NCBI RefSeq assembly: GCF_030407455.1
Contig: NZ_JASDDJ010000034.1
Coordinates: forward strand, 1 to 33,471
Length of the DNA: 33,471 nucleotides
DNA from: Psychrobacter sp. 5A.1
GTDB lineage: Bacteria; Pseudomonadota; Gammaproteobacteria; Pseudomonadales; Moraxellaceae
Reading direction: 5' to 3'
Positions 25,163 to 33,409 of the stretch are shown one piece after another (position 1 is the first letter of the stretch; each line of letters begins with the position of its first letter). The position numbers and the translations under genes were made by a program. Below the pieces are notes generated by a model. That model did no database searches and was not told the origin of the DNA. It saw only the letters and a program-made list of their open reading frames with translations.

Positions 25163-26536
25163 TTAAGACTTATCACGAATCAGTTTATAGTTTAGGAATT
25201 CAGTGATACCAAGCGTACCAAGCTCGCGGCCAAAACCTGAGCGTTTGACGCCGCCAAATGGCGTATTGGCCTCAGAACCAGAAGGGGCATTGATAGTCAC
25301 CATACCGACGTCTAGTTTGTCAGCAATCTCAGCAGCCAGTGCCGCATCTTGCGTTTGGATAGACGCACCCAGACCGAAAGGCACATCATTGGCAATCTTG
25401 ATAGCATGTTCGATGTCATTTGCTTTGTAGACGACCGCCACAGGGCCAAACAGCTCCTCACGATATACATCCATGGATTCAGTCACATCAGTCAGTACCA
25501 CAGGCTTAAACCAAGCGCCAGGTTTGTCTTTGACCATGCCGCCTTCTACCAATACTGTCGCACCTGCTTGAATAGCGCTGTCTAGCTGCGCTTGCAAGTT
25601 GACCGCAGCGGCTTTTGATGACATTGGGCCAATGAACGTATCTTCTTTAAGCGGGTCGGCCAAAGTCATGTTACTGACCGCATTGGTAAAGCCTTCAACG
25701 AATTTGTCATAGACTGATTCAATGACGATTAGACGCTTAGCAGCATTACAGGCTTGTCCCGTATTACCAAAACGACCAGAGATAGCGCCTTGTATCGCCT
25801 GCTCGATATCGGCATCAGCTGCGACGATAAAGGCATCTGAACCGCCCAATTCTAAAACAACTTTTTTGAGTGCGCCGCCAGCTTCTTTTGCGACCGCTTG
25901 TCCAGCGCGCTCAGAACCTGTTAGTGAGATACCTTGTACTCTGGTATCGTTAATGATGGTCGCTGATTGCTCATTGGTCGCAAAGATATTGTTATACACG
26001 CCCTCAGGTACGCCTGCATCTTTAAAGATATCAACGATGACTTCTGCGGTATTTGGACACTGCGGTGCATGTTTTAAGATAATCGTATTACCCGCCATAA
26101 AGTTTGGCGCGACAAAACGGGCGACTTGGTAATGCGGGTAGTTCCACGGCATGATACCTAATAGTGCGCCCACAGGGTGTTTTTCTACCGACGCTGACCC
26201 TGAATCAACCTCAATGGTACTGGTTGCCAGTAGCTGCTCAGCATTGTCTGCATAGTAGCGATAAATATCAGCCACCAGACCAATCTCGCCTTTCGCTTGG
26301 GCAATGGGTTTGCCCATCTCGTTGGCGACGATACGTGATAGCTCATCTTGGCGCTCAAGATAGATATCAGCGATTTTATGCAGTAATGCACTGCGCTCAT
26401 TCAATGGCACTTTACGCCAATCTTGATAAGCAGTGTCTGCTTGCTCAATGACTTGCTGGATATCTTGTTCAGTGGCGGTAGGGTAAGTGGCTTCTACTTC
26501 ACCAGTGGCTGGGTTATTAACTTGATAATCGCTCAT
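25163..26536 (-). CDS. NAD(P)-dependent aldehyde dehydrogenase, succinate-semialdehyde type
   Basis: The 457-residue protein is about 30 residues shorter than GabD and fits the Sad/GabD2-like subgroup of aldehyde dehydrogenases. Landmarks are IMPWNYPHYQVARFVAPNFM (about residues 128-147), SLTGSERAGQ, catalytic Glu229 in LELGGSDAF, catalytic Cys263 in TGQACNAAKR, and EELFGPVAVVY. AAAGGAC precedes the ATG. It is the last gene of the minus-strand agmatine/putrescine series, 123 nt behind aguA. It may oxidise succinate semialdehyde from putrescine-derived GABA, or 4-aminobutyraldehyde or gamma-glutamyl-aminobutyraldehyde in place of PuuC, which is not seen in the window. The choice cannot be made from sequence. 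It ends at the bidirectional terminator. Confidence 0.9.
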   Translation of the reverse strand: MSDYQVNNPATGEVEATYPTATEQDIQQVIEQADTAYQDWRKVPLNERSALLHKIADIYLERQDELSRIVANEMGKPIAQAKGEIGLVADIYRYYADNAEQLLATSTIEVDSGSASVEKHPVGALLGIMPWNYPHYQVARFVAPNFMAGNTIILKHAPQCPNTAEVIVDIFKDAGVPEGVYNNIFATNEQSATIINDTRVQGISLTGSERAGQAVAKEAGGALKKVVLELGGSDAFIVAADADIEQAIQGAISGRFGNTGQACNAAKRLIVIESVYDKFVEGFTNAVSNMTLADPLKEDTFIGPMSSKAAAVNLQAQLDSAIQAGATVLVEGGMVKDKPGAWFKPVVLTDVTESMDVYREELFGPVAVVYKANDIEHAIKIANDVPFGLGASIQTQDAALAAEIADKLDVGMVTINAPSGSEANTPFGGVKRSGFGRELGTLGITEFLNYKLIRDKS

Positions 26537-26616
26537 GTTATGTCCTTTATTTTAAAATATTATTGGGTTCAAAATCCATTTGGGTCTATATTTTTATGCG
26601 GGTACTTTTAATTAAA

Positions 26617-26694
26617 GCTTTTGATTAATGCTTTTGATTAATGCTTTTGATTAATGCTTTTAGTTATTGCCTTTGATCGATGATTTTGGTTGCT
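26617..26694. repeat. 13-bp tandem repeat running into the end of aguA
   Basis: The unit GCTTTTGATTAAT is present three times without change (26617-26655), and three diverged copies follow in exact 13-nt register (26656-26694). The diverged copies encode the last residues and stop codon of AguA on the minus strand; the perfect ones lie just after its stop. This is a small variable-number repeat, and its copy number may vary between strains. Confidence 0.85.
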
Positions 26695-27775
26695 GCTGTG
26701 TAATACAGTGAATATTACCGCCACCAAAAACAATCTCTCTTGTTCGTACTCCCACTACTTGATGTTGAGGAAAGACTTTTTCAAGCTGCTCGATGGCAAG
26801 TGCATCATTTATATCATCATATTGTGGTACGATGACCGCGTTATTACAAATCAAAAAATTGGCGTACGAGGCGATACAAATATCACCTGTTAGGCGTGGT
26901 TTGGCATCGTCAGACTGGACAATGTCGTACTCATCAGGCAAGGTCACTGGCTGCTGAGTACAGCACAGCTTATGGACTTTTAGTCGTCTGCCTTTTGCAT
27001 CGGTCATATTTGAGAGCTGCTCGTAGGCTTTTTGCGTTGCTTCATAGAACGGGTTCTCAGGATCATCCGTGAATAAGCAAACCACTTCACCAGGGCGCGC
27101 AAAGCAAGCAATATCATCGATGTGACCTGTAGTTTCATCAGGATCGATACCATCATCGACCCAGAGCACTTTTTGGACATTGAGGTAGGCTTTTAGCTTG
27201 TCCTCGATTTGCTGTTCGCTCAGATGTGGATTGCGCCCCGGGCTTAGCAGGCACATACGCGTGGTCAGAACCGTGCCTTCACCATCGACATGAAACGCGC
27301 CGCCTTCCATGACAAAGTCATCCGTTCGATAACGCGGAATATCTAGCTGTTCACACAGCCGTTCTGCGAGTTTATCGTCATCGTCCCATGGTGAATAGAG
27401 GCCATCATAGCCTCCGCCCCACGCATTGAATGTCCAATCACAAGCGCGTAGCTCGCCTGCGTCATTGATCAAAAATGTCGGCACGGTATCACGCGCCCAC
27501 GCATCGTTGCTAGGCATAGAGATAACGTCGATATCATCAGGTAAGCTATCGCGGCACTGCTGATAATTATCAGGATTGACCAGTACGCCAACGTCACAAA
27601 ACTTGTTAATTGCCAATGCAACATCAGCATAAGCCCTCTTGGCAGGGACTGCTTGTTGTCGCCAGTTGTCAGCACGGTACGGCCAGACCATCCATACCTT
27701 TTGTATTGGCTCAAACTCTGCTGGCATGTAAAAGCCATCTTGCTGCGGGGTTGAGTCTGTCAGTAATATAGACAT
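26660..27775 (-). CDS. aguA: Agmatine deiminase
   Basis: The enzyme hydrolyses agmatine to N-carbamoylputrescine and ammonia; the next enzyme, AguB, is encoded 68 nt upstream in the same direction. The 371 residues have the length of bacterial AguA and the order of guanidino-group-modifying pentein enzymes. Seen are MPAEFEPIQKVWMVWPYR at the N-terminus, the substrate-binding NDAWARDTVPTF (about residues 90-101), the catalytic His218 and Asp220 in TGHIDDIACF, and the nucleophile Cys357 in GGGNIHCITQQQP. AAGGTG precedes the ATG. The C-terminal tail (KSSIKGNN) is encoded by diverged copies of a 13-bp tandem repeat, so it is probably a recent, unimportant extension. The enzyme is cytoplasmic. Confidence 0.96.
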   Translation of the reverse strand: MSILLTDSTPQQDGFYMPAEFEPIQKVWMVWPYRADNWRQQAVPAKRAYADVALAINKFCDVGVLVNPDNYQQCRDSLPDDIDVISMPSNDAWARDTVPTFLINDAGELRACDWTFNAWGGGYDGLYSPWDDDDKLAERLCEQLDIPRYRTDDFVMEGGAFHVDGEGTVLTTRMCLLSPGRNPHLSEQQIEDKLKAYLNVQKVLWVDDGIDPDETTGHIDDIACFARPGEVVCLFTDDPENPFYEATQKAYEQLSNMTDAKGRRLKVHKLCCTQQPVTLPDEYDIVQSDDAKPRLTGDICIASYANFLICNNAVIVPQYDDINDALAIEQLEKVFPQHQVVGVRTREIVFGGGNIHCITQQQPKSSIKGNN

Positions 27776-27843
27776 AAAAACACCTTATCGCACACGAGCG
27801 ACTATGAAAATAGTGAGAGTAAATTAAAAATATAGAGAGCAGG

Positions 27844-28713
27844 TTAACCGTGAGTGAGCAGCGTGCCATACATCGATGGACGACGATCACGGAATACACC
27901 CCACTGCTGACGTTCGATAGCCAATTGATCTAAGTCAAAGGTAGTACTAATCACTTCGCTGGCATCTGCTGACGCTTCTTTTATAATGTCACCGCGACCA
28001 TCGGTAATGAACGAGCTACCATAAAACTGCATCGTGCTGTCACTGCCATTTTGGCTGATAGTCTCAATACCAATACGATTGGCTGCAATGACTGGCATTA
28101 AGTTGGCGGCAGAATGGCCTTGCATACAGCGCTGCCAATGACCTTTTGAGTCGATACCGAGTGTCGGCTCATCACCAATGGCAGTGGGGTAAAACAGCAA
28201 CTCGGCACCCATCAATGCCATGCTACGAGCGCATTCAGGGAACCATTGATCCCAGCAGATACCGACACCAATCTTAGCGTATTTGGTTTGCCAAACCTTA
28301 AACCCCGTATCACCAGGGGTAAAGTAAAACTTCTCGGCATAAGGAATACCATCTGGTATATGCGTTTTGCGATAAGTGCCCAGTATCTCGCCATCGGCAT
28401 CGATCACAGTGATGCTATTAAAGAAAGTATTGCCTGATTTTTCATAAAAGCTAATCGGCAATACCACTTCTAACTCTTTCGCTAGCTTTTTGAAGTGATT
28501 GATAGCTGCATTATCTTCGACTGAAGTCGCCAGTTTAAAATAATCAAAGTCATGTACTTGGCAGAAGTAGGGCGTCTCAAACAGTTCTTGAAGCAAGATA
28601 ATATTGGCACCATCGTTGGCCGCTTTTTTGACCAAATCAGTCGCGGTCGCAATGTTTTGCTGGATATCCCAGCCGCATGTCATTTGCGTGGTCGCCACAG
28701 TAACGTTTCGCAT
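27844..28713 (-). CDS. aguB: N-carbamoylputrescine amidohydrolase
   Basis: It hydrolyses N-carbamoylputrescine to putrescine, CO2 and ammonia. The 289-residue protein belongs to the nitrilase (carbon-nitrogen hydrolase) family, with the complete Glu-Lys-Cys triad: Glu43 in LLQELFETPYF, Lys116 in YRKTHIPDG and Cys153 in GVGICWDQWFPECAR. The sequence WDQWFPE after the Cys is typical of AguB rather than other nitrilases. AAAGGG stands before the ATG. It precedes aguA in one transcription unit, and the putrescine made would feed PuuA and PuuB, encoded upstream. An 8-bp inverted repeat lies in its leader. Confidence 0.96.
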   Translation of the reverse strand: MRNVTVATTQMTCGWDIQQNIATATDLVKKAANDGANIILLQELFETPYFCQVHDFDYFKLATSVEDNAAINHFKKLAKELEVVLPISFYEKSGNTFFNSITVIDADGEILGTYRKTHIPDGIPYAEKFYFTPGDTGFKVWQTKYAKIGVGICWDQWFPECARSMALMGAELLFYPTAIGDEPTLGIDSKGHWQRCMQGHSAANLMPVIAANRIGIETISQNGSDSTMQFYGSSFITDGRGDIIKEASADASEVISTTFDLDQLAIERQQWGVFRDRRPSMYGTLLTHG

Positions 28714-28774
28714 GATGTAAACCCTTTCATTAGTAGATAAGTAATATCTCTATGTAAATGATGATTCGTATTTG

Positions 28775-28803
28775 CTAACGAACAATTTCTCATCATTCGT
28801 TAG
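28775..28803. promoter_or_regulatory. Inverted repeat in the aguB leader
   Basis: CTAACGAA (28775-28782) and TTCGTTAG (28796-28803) form a perfect 8-bp inverted repeat with a 13-nt spacer, in the 127-nt gap between the carrier gene and aguB. Overlapping it are ATGATGA and TCATCAT, which can pair instead. It could be an operator for an agmatine-responsive regulator or a weak terminator after the carrier gene. No regulator gene is adjacent. Confidence 0.35.
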
Positions 28804-28840
28804 TGTATAGCGACAATAGTTAAGCTCATGTTTTATAGGC

Positions 28841-30334
28841 TTAAGCCATCATATAGCCCAATCCTAAGAAGGTCACGACGGACAGTCCTGCACCTAACAT
28901 CGCATAAGGGAACTGGGTAAAGGCATGCTGCATGGGTGAGCAGCCAGCACCTTGCGCGGCAAGTAATGATGAATCACTAAAGAAACACGCATGACTACCG
29001 AATGATGAGGCTGATAACAATGCGCCAATCATAAGTGGTGTGCTTACACCAAGGGCGAGCGATATTGGGAACACGATAGGCATCGCCAACACGTATAGAC
29101 CCCAGCTTGATGAAGTGGCAAAGGTCAAGAAGGCCATGACCGCAAAGATAACCGCAGGGAAGATGATAATGGTCATATAAGGCGTGATAGCCTCAATCAC
29201 ATACATGGTCATACCAAGCTCATCGTTGATTGCTTTTAAGAAAAATCCACCAATAACGGTTGAGAGGGGATAGAGCATGACTTTAAAGCCTTTAAAGATG
29301 GCTTCAACTTGTGTCTCAAAACTCAAGATACCTTGCATCCAATAGACAACGACCGTCACAAAACAGGTCAATAATGCCCCGCGTAACAGATCGATTTCAA
29401 AATAAACCGTTGAGACAATCAACAAGATCATCGGAAAGGCAAAGTTAGTGATATTGGCTTTGAACGACAGTTTGCGTTTGGCTTGGACGTTTGAGATCAG
29501 TTGCTCTTCGACAAACGCTTCAGGGACAGGGTTGCCAGCTTTGGCGCGTGCTTCCGCTTTTTTCATTGGCCCCCAGTCGCCCAATATGCCATATGCTACC
29601 AAAAATACAATAAGCAGAGCGAACCAAGCATAAGCCATGTAAGGGATTGCGCTGATATAAAGCCCGATACCTTCACCGTCTGCGGCCACGCCATTTTCTT
29701 CTAGTAAACCTGAAAAATAGACTGCCCACGTAGAAATCGGCACGATGATACACATAGGGGCGGCGGTTGAATCGACGATATAGGCAAGTTTTTCACGAGA
29801 GACGTTATAGACATCGGTGAGTTTTTTAACCGACGTAGATACGGCGAGACAGTTCAAATAATCATCGATAAAGACCACAACGCCCAAAGCGAAAGTGGCC
29901 AATAATGACTGACGACGCGACTTAATGATTTTTTGTAGCCATTCACTAAAGCCATCAAGGCAGCCACTGATTTCAAGCAGCTGAATCAACCCGCCCATCA
30001 GACCACAGACGAGGACAATCCAAATAATGGTTTCATTACCCAATACCATCGACATATTGTCTGCAAAAGGGGAAACCAGATCAAAGGGGTTGAGCATCAC
30101 AAGGCCAGCGACACAGCCTGCGATCATCGACTCAAACGGTCGCCTAGAGACAATGGCGGTGACCAGCACCAATAACGTGGGTAATAAAGACAAAGCGCCC
30201 CAAGATTCATCTGGGCCACGGCTAATGGATAACCAAGCAAAAGCCAGATAGATGACGACGGCTACTATGACGGTGAGAAAGACTCGCTTGTTATGATAGT
30301 GCCCTTCGACAGCATCATTGAGTTTCATGTTCAT
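28841..30334 (-). CDS. NhaC-family carrier, possible polyamine/agmatine transporter
   Basis: The 497-residue protein has about 11-13 membrane segments and matches the NhaC-type antiporter family. Seen are SLLPTLLVLVTAIVSRRPFE near the N-terminus, FIDDYLNCLAVSTSVKKLTD with DREKLAYIVDSTAAPMCII-like order in the middle (here VSREKLAYIVDSTAAP), and SSWGLYVLAMPIVFPISLAL with SFGSHACFFSDSSLLAAQGAG towards the C-terminus. GGGAG is placed well before the ATG. The family was described for Na+/H+ exchange, but members are also found in amino-acid and polyamine gene clusters. Its place between puuB and aguB, in the same direction, points to import of agmatine or putrescine or exchange of a pathway product. 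This is context-based; the substrate is not shown by the sequence. Confidence 0.85.
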   Translation of the reverse strand: MNMKLNDAVEGHYHNKRVFLTVIVAVVIYLAFAWLSISRGPDESWGALSLLPTLLVLVTAIVSRRPFESMIAGCVAGLVMLNPFDLVSPFADNMSMVLGNETIIWIVLVCGLMGGLIQLLEISGCLDGFSEWLQKIIKSRRQSLLATFALGVVVFIDDYLNCLAVSTSVKKLTDVYNVSREKLAYIVDSTAAPMCIIVPISTWAVYFSGLLEENGVAADGEGIGLYISAIPYMAYAWFALLIVFLVAYGILGDWGPMKKAEARAKAGNPVPEAFVEEQLISNVQAKRKLSFKANITNFAFPMILLIVSTVYFEIDLLRGALLTCFVTVVVYWMQGILSFETQVEAIFKGFKVMLYPLSTVIGGFFLKAINDELGMTMYVIEAITPYMTIIIFPAVIFAVMAFLTFATSSSWGLYVLAMPIVFPISLALGVSTPLMIGALLSASSFGSHACFFSDSSLLAAQGAGCSPMQHAFTQFPYAMLGAGLSVVTFLGLGYMMA

Positions 30335-30483
30335 ACTTACGCTCCCTGTAAAACCTCATTTTAGAACAAACTCTATTTTATGGTTGATGTTCGATAGACA
30401 GTAGCGAATCAGCTTTCTATCGAGCCCTATCACAGCAATCCGTTGCTATGACAGGTTAAGGTAACGACAGCTCTTCACAGTAA

Positions 30484-30501
30484 AGCGTTTTAGGCAACGC
30501 T
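30484..30501 (-). terminator. Weak hairpin after puuB
   Basis: AGCGTT and AACGCT form a 6-bp stem over 6 nt, some 24 nt after the puuB stop, followed on the minus strand by TTTAC. It may give partial termination between puuB and the carrier gene. The rest of the 191-nt gap has a second short stem (AGCAA/TTGCT) and the carrier's ribosome site, with nothing else I can support. Confidence 0.3.
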
Positions 30502-30525
30502 CATCATTCAGGGCTTTTGAGGTAT

Positions 30526-31890
30526 TTACATACCAGTGGTGTCTTTTAGTGCATACCACCATGAGCCCATGACAGAATAAGGTACGCGTAGTGCCCTGCC
30601 ACCTGGGAACGGAATCCAAGGAATTTGTGCAAAGGTGTCAAACTCTTTGGTTTTGCCATTGATGGCATCGGCCAAAATTTGTCCAAACAGGTGTGAGCCT
30701 GTTATGCCGTGACCACTATAACCATGGGCGAAATAGACCCGCTCATGTAGTTTGCCCATTTGTGGTACACGCGAGAAAGACAAGGCAAAGTTACCACTCC
30801 ACGCATAGTCGATTTTGACATCGCGCAGCTCTGGAAAAATCTTATTCATATTGGGTCTGATTTTGGCCGTGATATCAGCGGGATCTTGACCACCATAGAC
30901 TGTACCGCCGCCAAACAACATCCGTTTGTCTGCTGAGAGACGGTAGTAATCAAGAATGTAGCGAACATCCTCAACACAGACATCTGTGGGGAGGAGCTGA
31001 TCGGCTAAAGCACCCAATGGTTCGGTCGCAATAATCTGCGTCGATACAGGCATGACACGGTCGGTCAGCTTAGGAATGACTTTATTGAGATAAGCGTTAC
31101 CGCATAGAACGGCTTGCTTACAAGTCACCGTGCCAAACTCAGTAATGACTTTGATAGAGTCGTCAGCGTATTCGATATCTACGACTAAGGTGTTTTCATA
31201 AATCGTGCCGCCACCTTGTTCGATCGCCGCCGCTTCACCCAGTGCAAGGTTTAATGGATGAAAATGGCCACCTGAATGATCGATGACGCCGCCCACATAA
31301 GCATCTGATTTTATATGCTCTTGGATGCCGTTTTTGTCCAGCATTTCTCGGTCGTGCATACCGTGGCTTTCCCACAGTGCATGCGTTTCTTGTAAGTCTT
31401 TTAGCTGCCCGTTGTTTAACGCGGCAAAGATGTTTTTTTCTTTCAGGTCGCAGCTGATATCGTAATCGCTGATGAAACGACGAATGATTTTGCCACCGCG
31501 AGTCACTAACTGACCGACGAAATCTGCACTTTGTTGCCCATAAGATTTTTTGATTTTTTGCAGGCTGGCATTTAGACCGTTGACGATTTGACCGCCGTTA
31601 CGACCTGACGCACCCCAACCAATCTGTGCGCCTTCAAGCACGACGACTTCATGATCTGTTTCGATAAGGTGCAGGGCAGTCGATAGGCCGCTATAACCGC
31701 CCCCAACCACACAGATTTCTACTTGAATGTCGTTTTTTAGCGTTGGTCTATCAGGCTTAGGGTTACGACTGGCTGCATAATAACTGTCGGGATATTGACC
31801 CTTATCTGAATAATGTGGAATATTGCGCGTGTTATTAGAAGATGGGTTTTGGTTCATTGCCATACTGCTATTTGGGTTGCTATTTGACAT
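30526..31890 (-). CDS. puuB: Gamma-glutamylputrescine oxidoreductase
   Basis: This FAD enzyme oxidises gamma-glutamylputrescine, the product of PuuA, to gamma-glutamyl-gamma-aminobutyraldehyde, ammonia and H2O2. The start at 31890 is chosen because AGGATG lies before it and it stands 1 nt after the puuA stop, which indicates translational coupling; a GTG 33 nt upstream is possible. The product has 454 residues. It opens with a Ser/Asn-rich tail of about 30 residues, then YPDSYYAASRNP, typical of PuuB, and the Rossmann motif EICVVGGGYSGLSTALHLIE (about residues 58-77), followed by GWGASGRNGGQIVNG. The C-terminal YFAHGYSGHGITGSHLFGQI is the second FAD contact. It is of the DAO family and close to PuuB in order and length; the N-terminal Asn/Ser extension is unusual and may be dispensable. 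Confidence 0.92.
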   Translation of the reverse strand: MSNSNPNSSMAMNQNPSSNNTRNIPHYSDKGQYPDSYYAASRNPKPDRPTLKNDIQVEICVVGGGYSGLSTALHLIETDHEVVVLEGAQIGWGASGRNGGQIVNGLNASLQKIKKSYGQQSADFVGQLVTRGGKIIRRFISDYDISCDLKEKNIFAALNNGQLKDLQETHALWESHGMHDREMLDKNGIQEHIKSDAYVGGVIDHSGGHFHPLNLALGEAAAIEQGGGTIYENTLVVDIEYADDSIKVITEFGTVTCKQAVLCGNAYLNKVIPKLTDRVMPVSTQIIATEPLGALADQLLPTDVCVEDVRYILDYYRLSADKRMLFGGGTVYGGQDPADITAKIRPNMNKIFPELRDVKIDYAWSGNFALSFSRVPQMGKLHERVYFAHGYSGHGITGSHLFGQILADAINGKTKEFDTFAQIPWIPFPGGRALRVPYSVMGSWWYALKDTTGM

Positions 31891-31891
31891 A

Positions 31892-33235
31892 TCAAACATC
31901 CTGTAAATAGGTGAGGTACTCAAGGTTGGTCACTTGCTGAGCAAAGCGTTTGGCTTCTTGCTTTTTGACCGCAATCAATAGTTCAATCATCTCGCTTGGG
32001 AATAATGAATCGACAATATCGCTGTTCTCAAATTGACGAATGGCTGAGAGCCAATCTAACGGTAAAGTTTTCAGCTCTGCTGCATCATAAGTAATGCTAT
32101 TAATCGGTTCAGGCGCTTCAAGCTTGTTTTCGATACCATACAGCATACCTGCTAGTACCGCGCTACAAACTAGATAAGGGTTGGCATCCGCGCCAGACAC
32201 CCGATGTTCGATACGGCGTGCTTTTGAGTCGCCACCTGGGATACGCACGGCTGCGGTACGGTTTTCATAACCCCACGACACGTTGTTGGGGGCCAATGTA
32301 CCGGGGGTAAAGCGGCGATAAGAGTTGACATGTGGTGCAAATAATAAGGTGCAATCTGACATGGTCTTTAGCAGTCCAGCGACTGCATGACGCAACATAT
32401 CTGAGCCTTCATCTGACCCATCATCGAAGACGTTGTTGCCCTCTTTGTCCAATAAGCTGCAATGCACATGAAAGCCATTACCAGACTGTAGACCAAAAGG
32501 TTTTGCCATAAAGGTCGCGGTAAGCTTGCGACGAGCTGCCACGGCTTTGACCACTTGTTTAAACAAAATCGCATCGTCAGCAGCTTTTAAGGGGTCATCC
32601 ACGTGTAATAAATTGATCTCAAACTGACCACAACCATTTTCTGCCAATGCTGCATCGACAGGAATGTCGAGCTTTTCGCACTGCTCGTAGACTTCATCTA
32701 AAAATTCATCGAATTGCAATAAATCATTGATACTTAAAATAGAGGTTTTATTCAGTCTCAACCCGTTTTTGGGGCGAATGGGCGGTTTGGGTGTCTCTCC
32801 CTCGGTATAGTCCACCAAATAAAACTCTAGCTCGGTTGCCATCACTGGTGTCAGTCCCAGTGCTTTGAATTTTTTGCTGATGTGGTCCAAAACGTGGCGG
32901 GCATCACCGTAGTAAGGCTCATTGTCTTCGGTATATAGCCAAATCGGCAGTAGCGATGAGGGTGCACTGGTATTGAGAAGGGGATAAGCAGCGCGACCAG
33001 TTGGACGGGCAATGGCATCTATATCGCCATTGCACTGCGAAGACTCGATGACATCAGCGCCCCATATATCGACACCTAAGATTGACAGAGGTAATCGAAT
33101 TGCCCCGTTTTCTGCTTTTTCCATTTGATCAAAAGGGATGCGCTTACCACGAAGTAAGCCATTGATATCACCTGCGGCAACATAGACGTATTCAGTGTTG
33201 TTTGCAGATTTGACCATTCCATTGGTTGTCATCAT
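31892..33235 (-). CDS. puuA: Gamma-glutamylputrescine synthetase (glutamine-synthetase-like)
   Basis: The enzyme joins glutamate to putrescine with ATP, the entry step of the Puu pathway. The start at 33235 has AGGAAG 7 nt upstream and gives 447 residues; the frame is open further upstream but without a ribosome site or protein-like sequence. Glutamine synthetase landmarks are seen: the N-terminal beta-grasp part (GDINGLLRGKRIP), metal-binding glutamates in ATELEFYLVDY (Glu135, Glu137) and AENGCGQFEINL (Glu199, Glu206), GNGFHVHCSLLD, and RIPGGDSKARRIEHRVSGAD. The adenylylation-site loop of GlnA is not recognised. The form ARRIEHRVSGADANPYLV and coupling with puuB support PuuA over GlnA. It heads the minus-strand series, with a candidate promoter upstream. 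Confidence 0.93.
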   Translation of the reverse strand: MMTTNGMVKSANNTEYVYVAAGDINGLLRGKRIPFDQMEKAENGAIRLPLSILGVDIWGADVIESSQCNGDIDAIARPTGRAAYPLLNTSAPSSLLPIWLYTEDNEPYYGDARHVLDHISKKFKALGLTPVMATELEFYLVDYTEGETPKPPIRPKNGLRLNKTSILSINDLLQFDEFLDEVYEQCEKLDIPVDAALAENGCGQFEINLLHVDDPLKAADDAILFKQVVKAVAARRKLTATFMAKPFGLQSGNGFHVHCSLLDKEGNNVFDDGSDEGSDMLRHAVAGLLKTMSDCTLLFAPHVNSYRRFTPGTLAPNNVSWGYENRTAAVRIPGGDSKARRIEHRVSGADANPYLVCSAVLAGMLYGIENKLEAPEPINSITYDAAELKTLPLDWLSAIRQFENSDIVDSLFPSEMIELLIAVKKQEAKRFAQQVTNLEYLTYLQDV

Positions 33236-33381
33236 GTCTATTCTTCCTATGAATTTTAGAATTACGGGATTTGTTACTGCTACTACGTTTTGGTTGTGGC
33301 GTCTAAATTCTCTGTTAGTGACATTTATAACGAACACTTGATAGATAAGCGTTTGATAAATGACGGGTTGGATATGAAGCA

Positions 33382-33409
33382 TTTTTATTACTGATAAATT
33401 TTTTGTCAA
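33382..33409 (-). promoter_or_regulatory. Candidate promoter for puuA
   Basis: On the minus strand, a perfect -35 TTGACA (33409-33404) is followed after 16 nt by TAAAAA (33387-33382), a 4-of-6 match to the -10. It would give a leader of about 140 nt. Two similar stretches (TTGATAAATGACG and TTGATAGATAAGCG on the plus strand, about 33340-33370) lie downstream and could be a regulator site. Beyond that, 33236-33471 holds nothing I can name. Confidence 0.4.

Noticed and set aside
26617..26694. Short regular repeats that might be read as a CRISPR array
   Set aside because: The units are 13 nt and directly adjacent with no spacers, and part of the array is coding. It is a simple tandem repeat.
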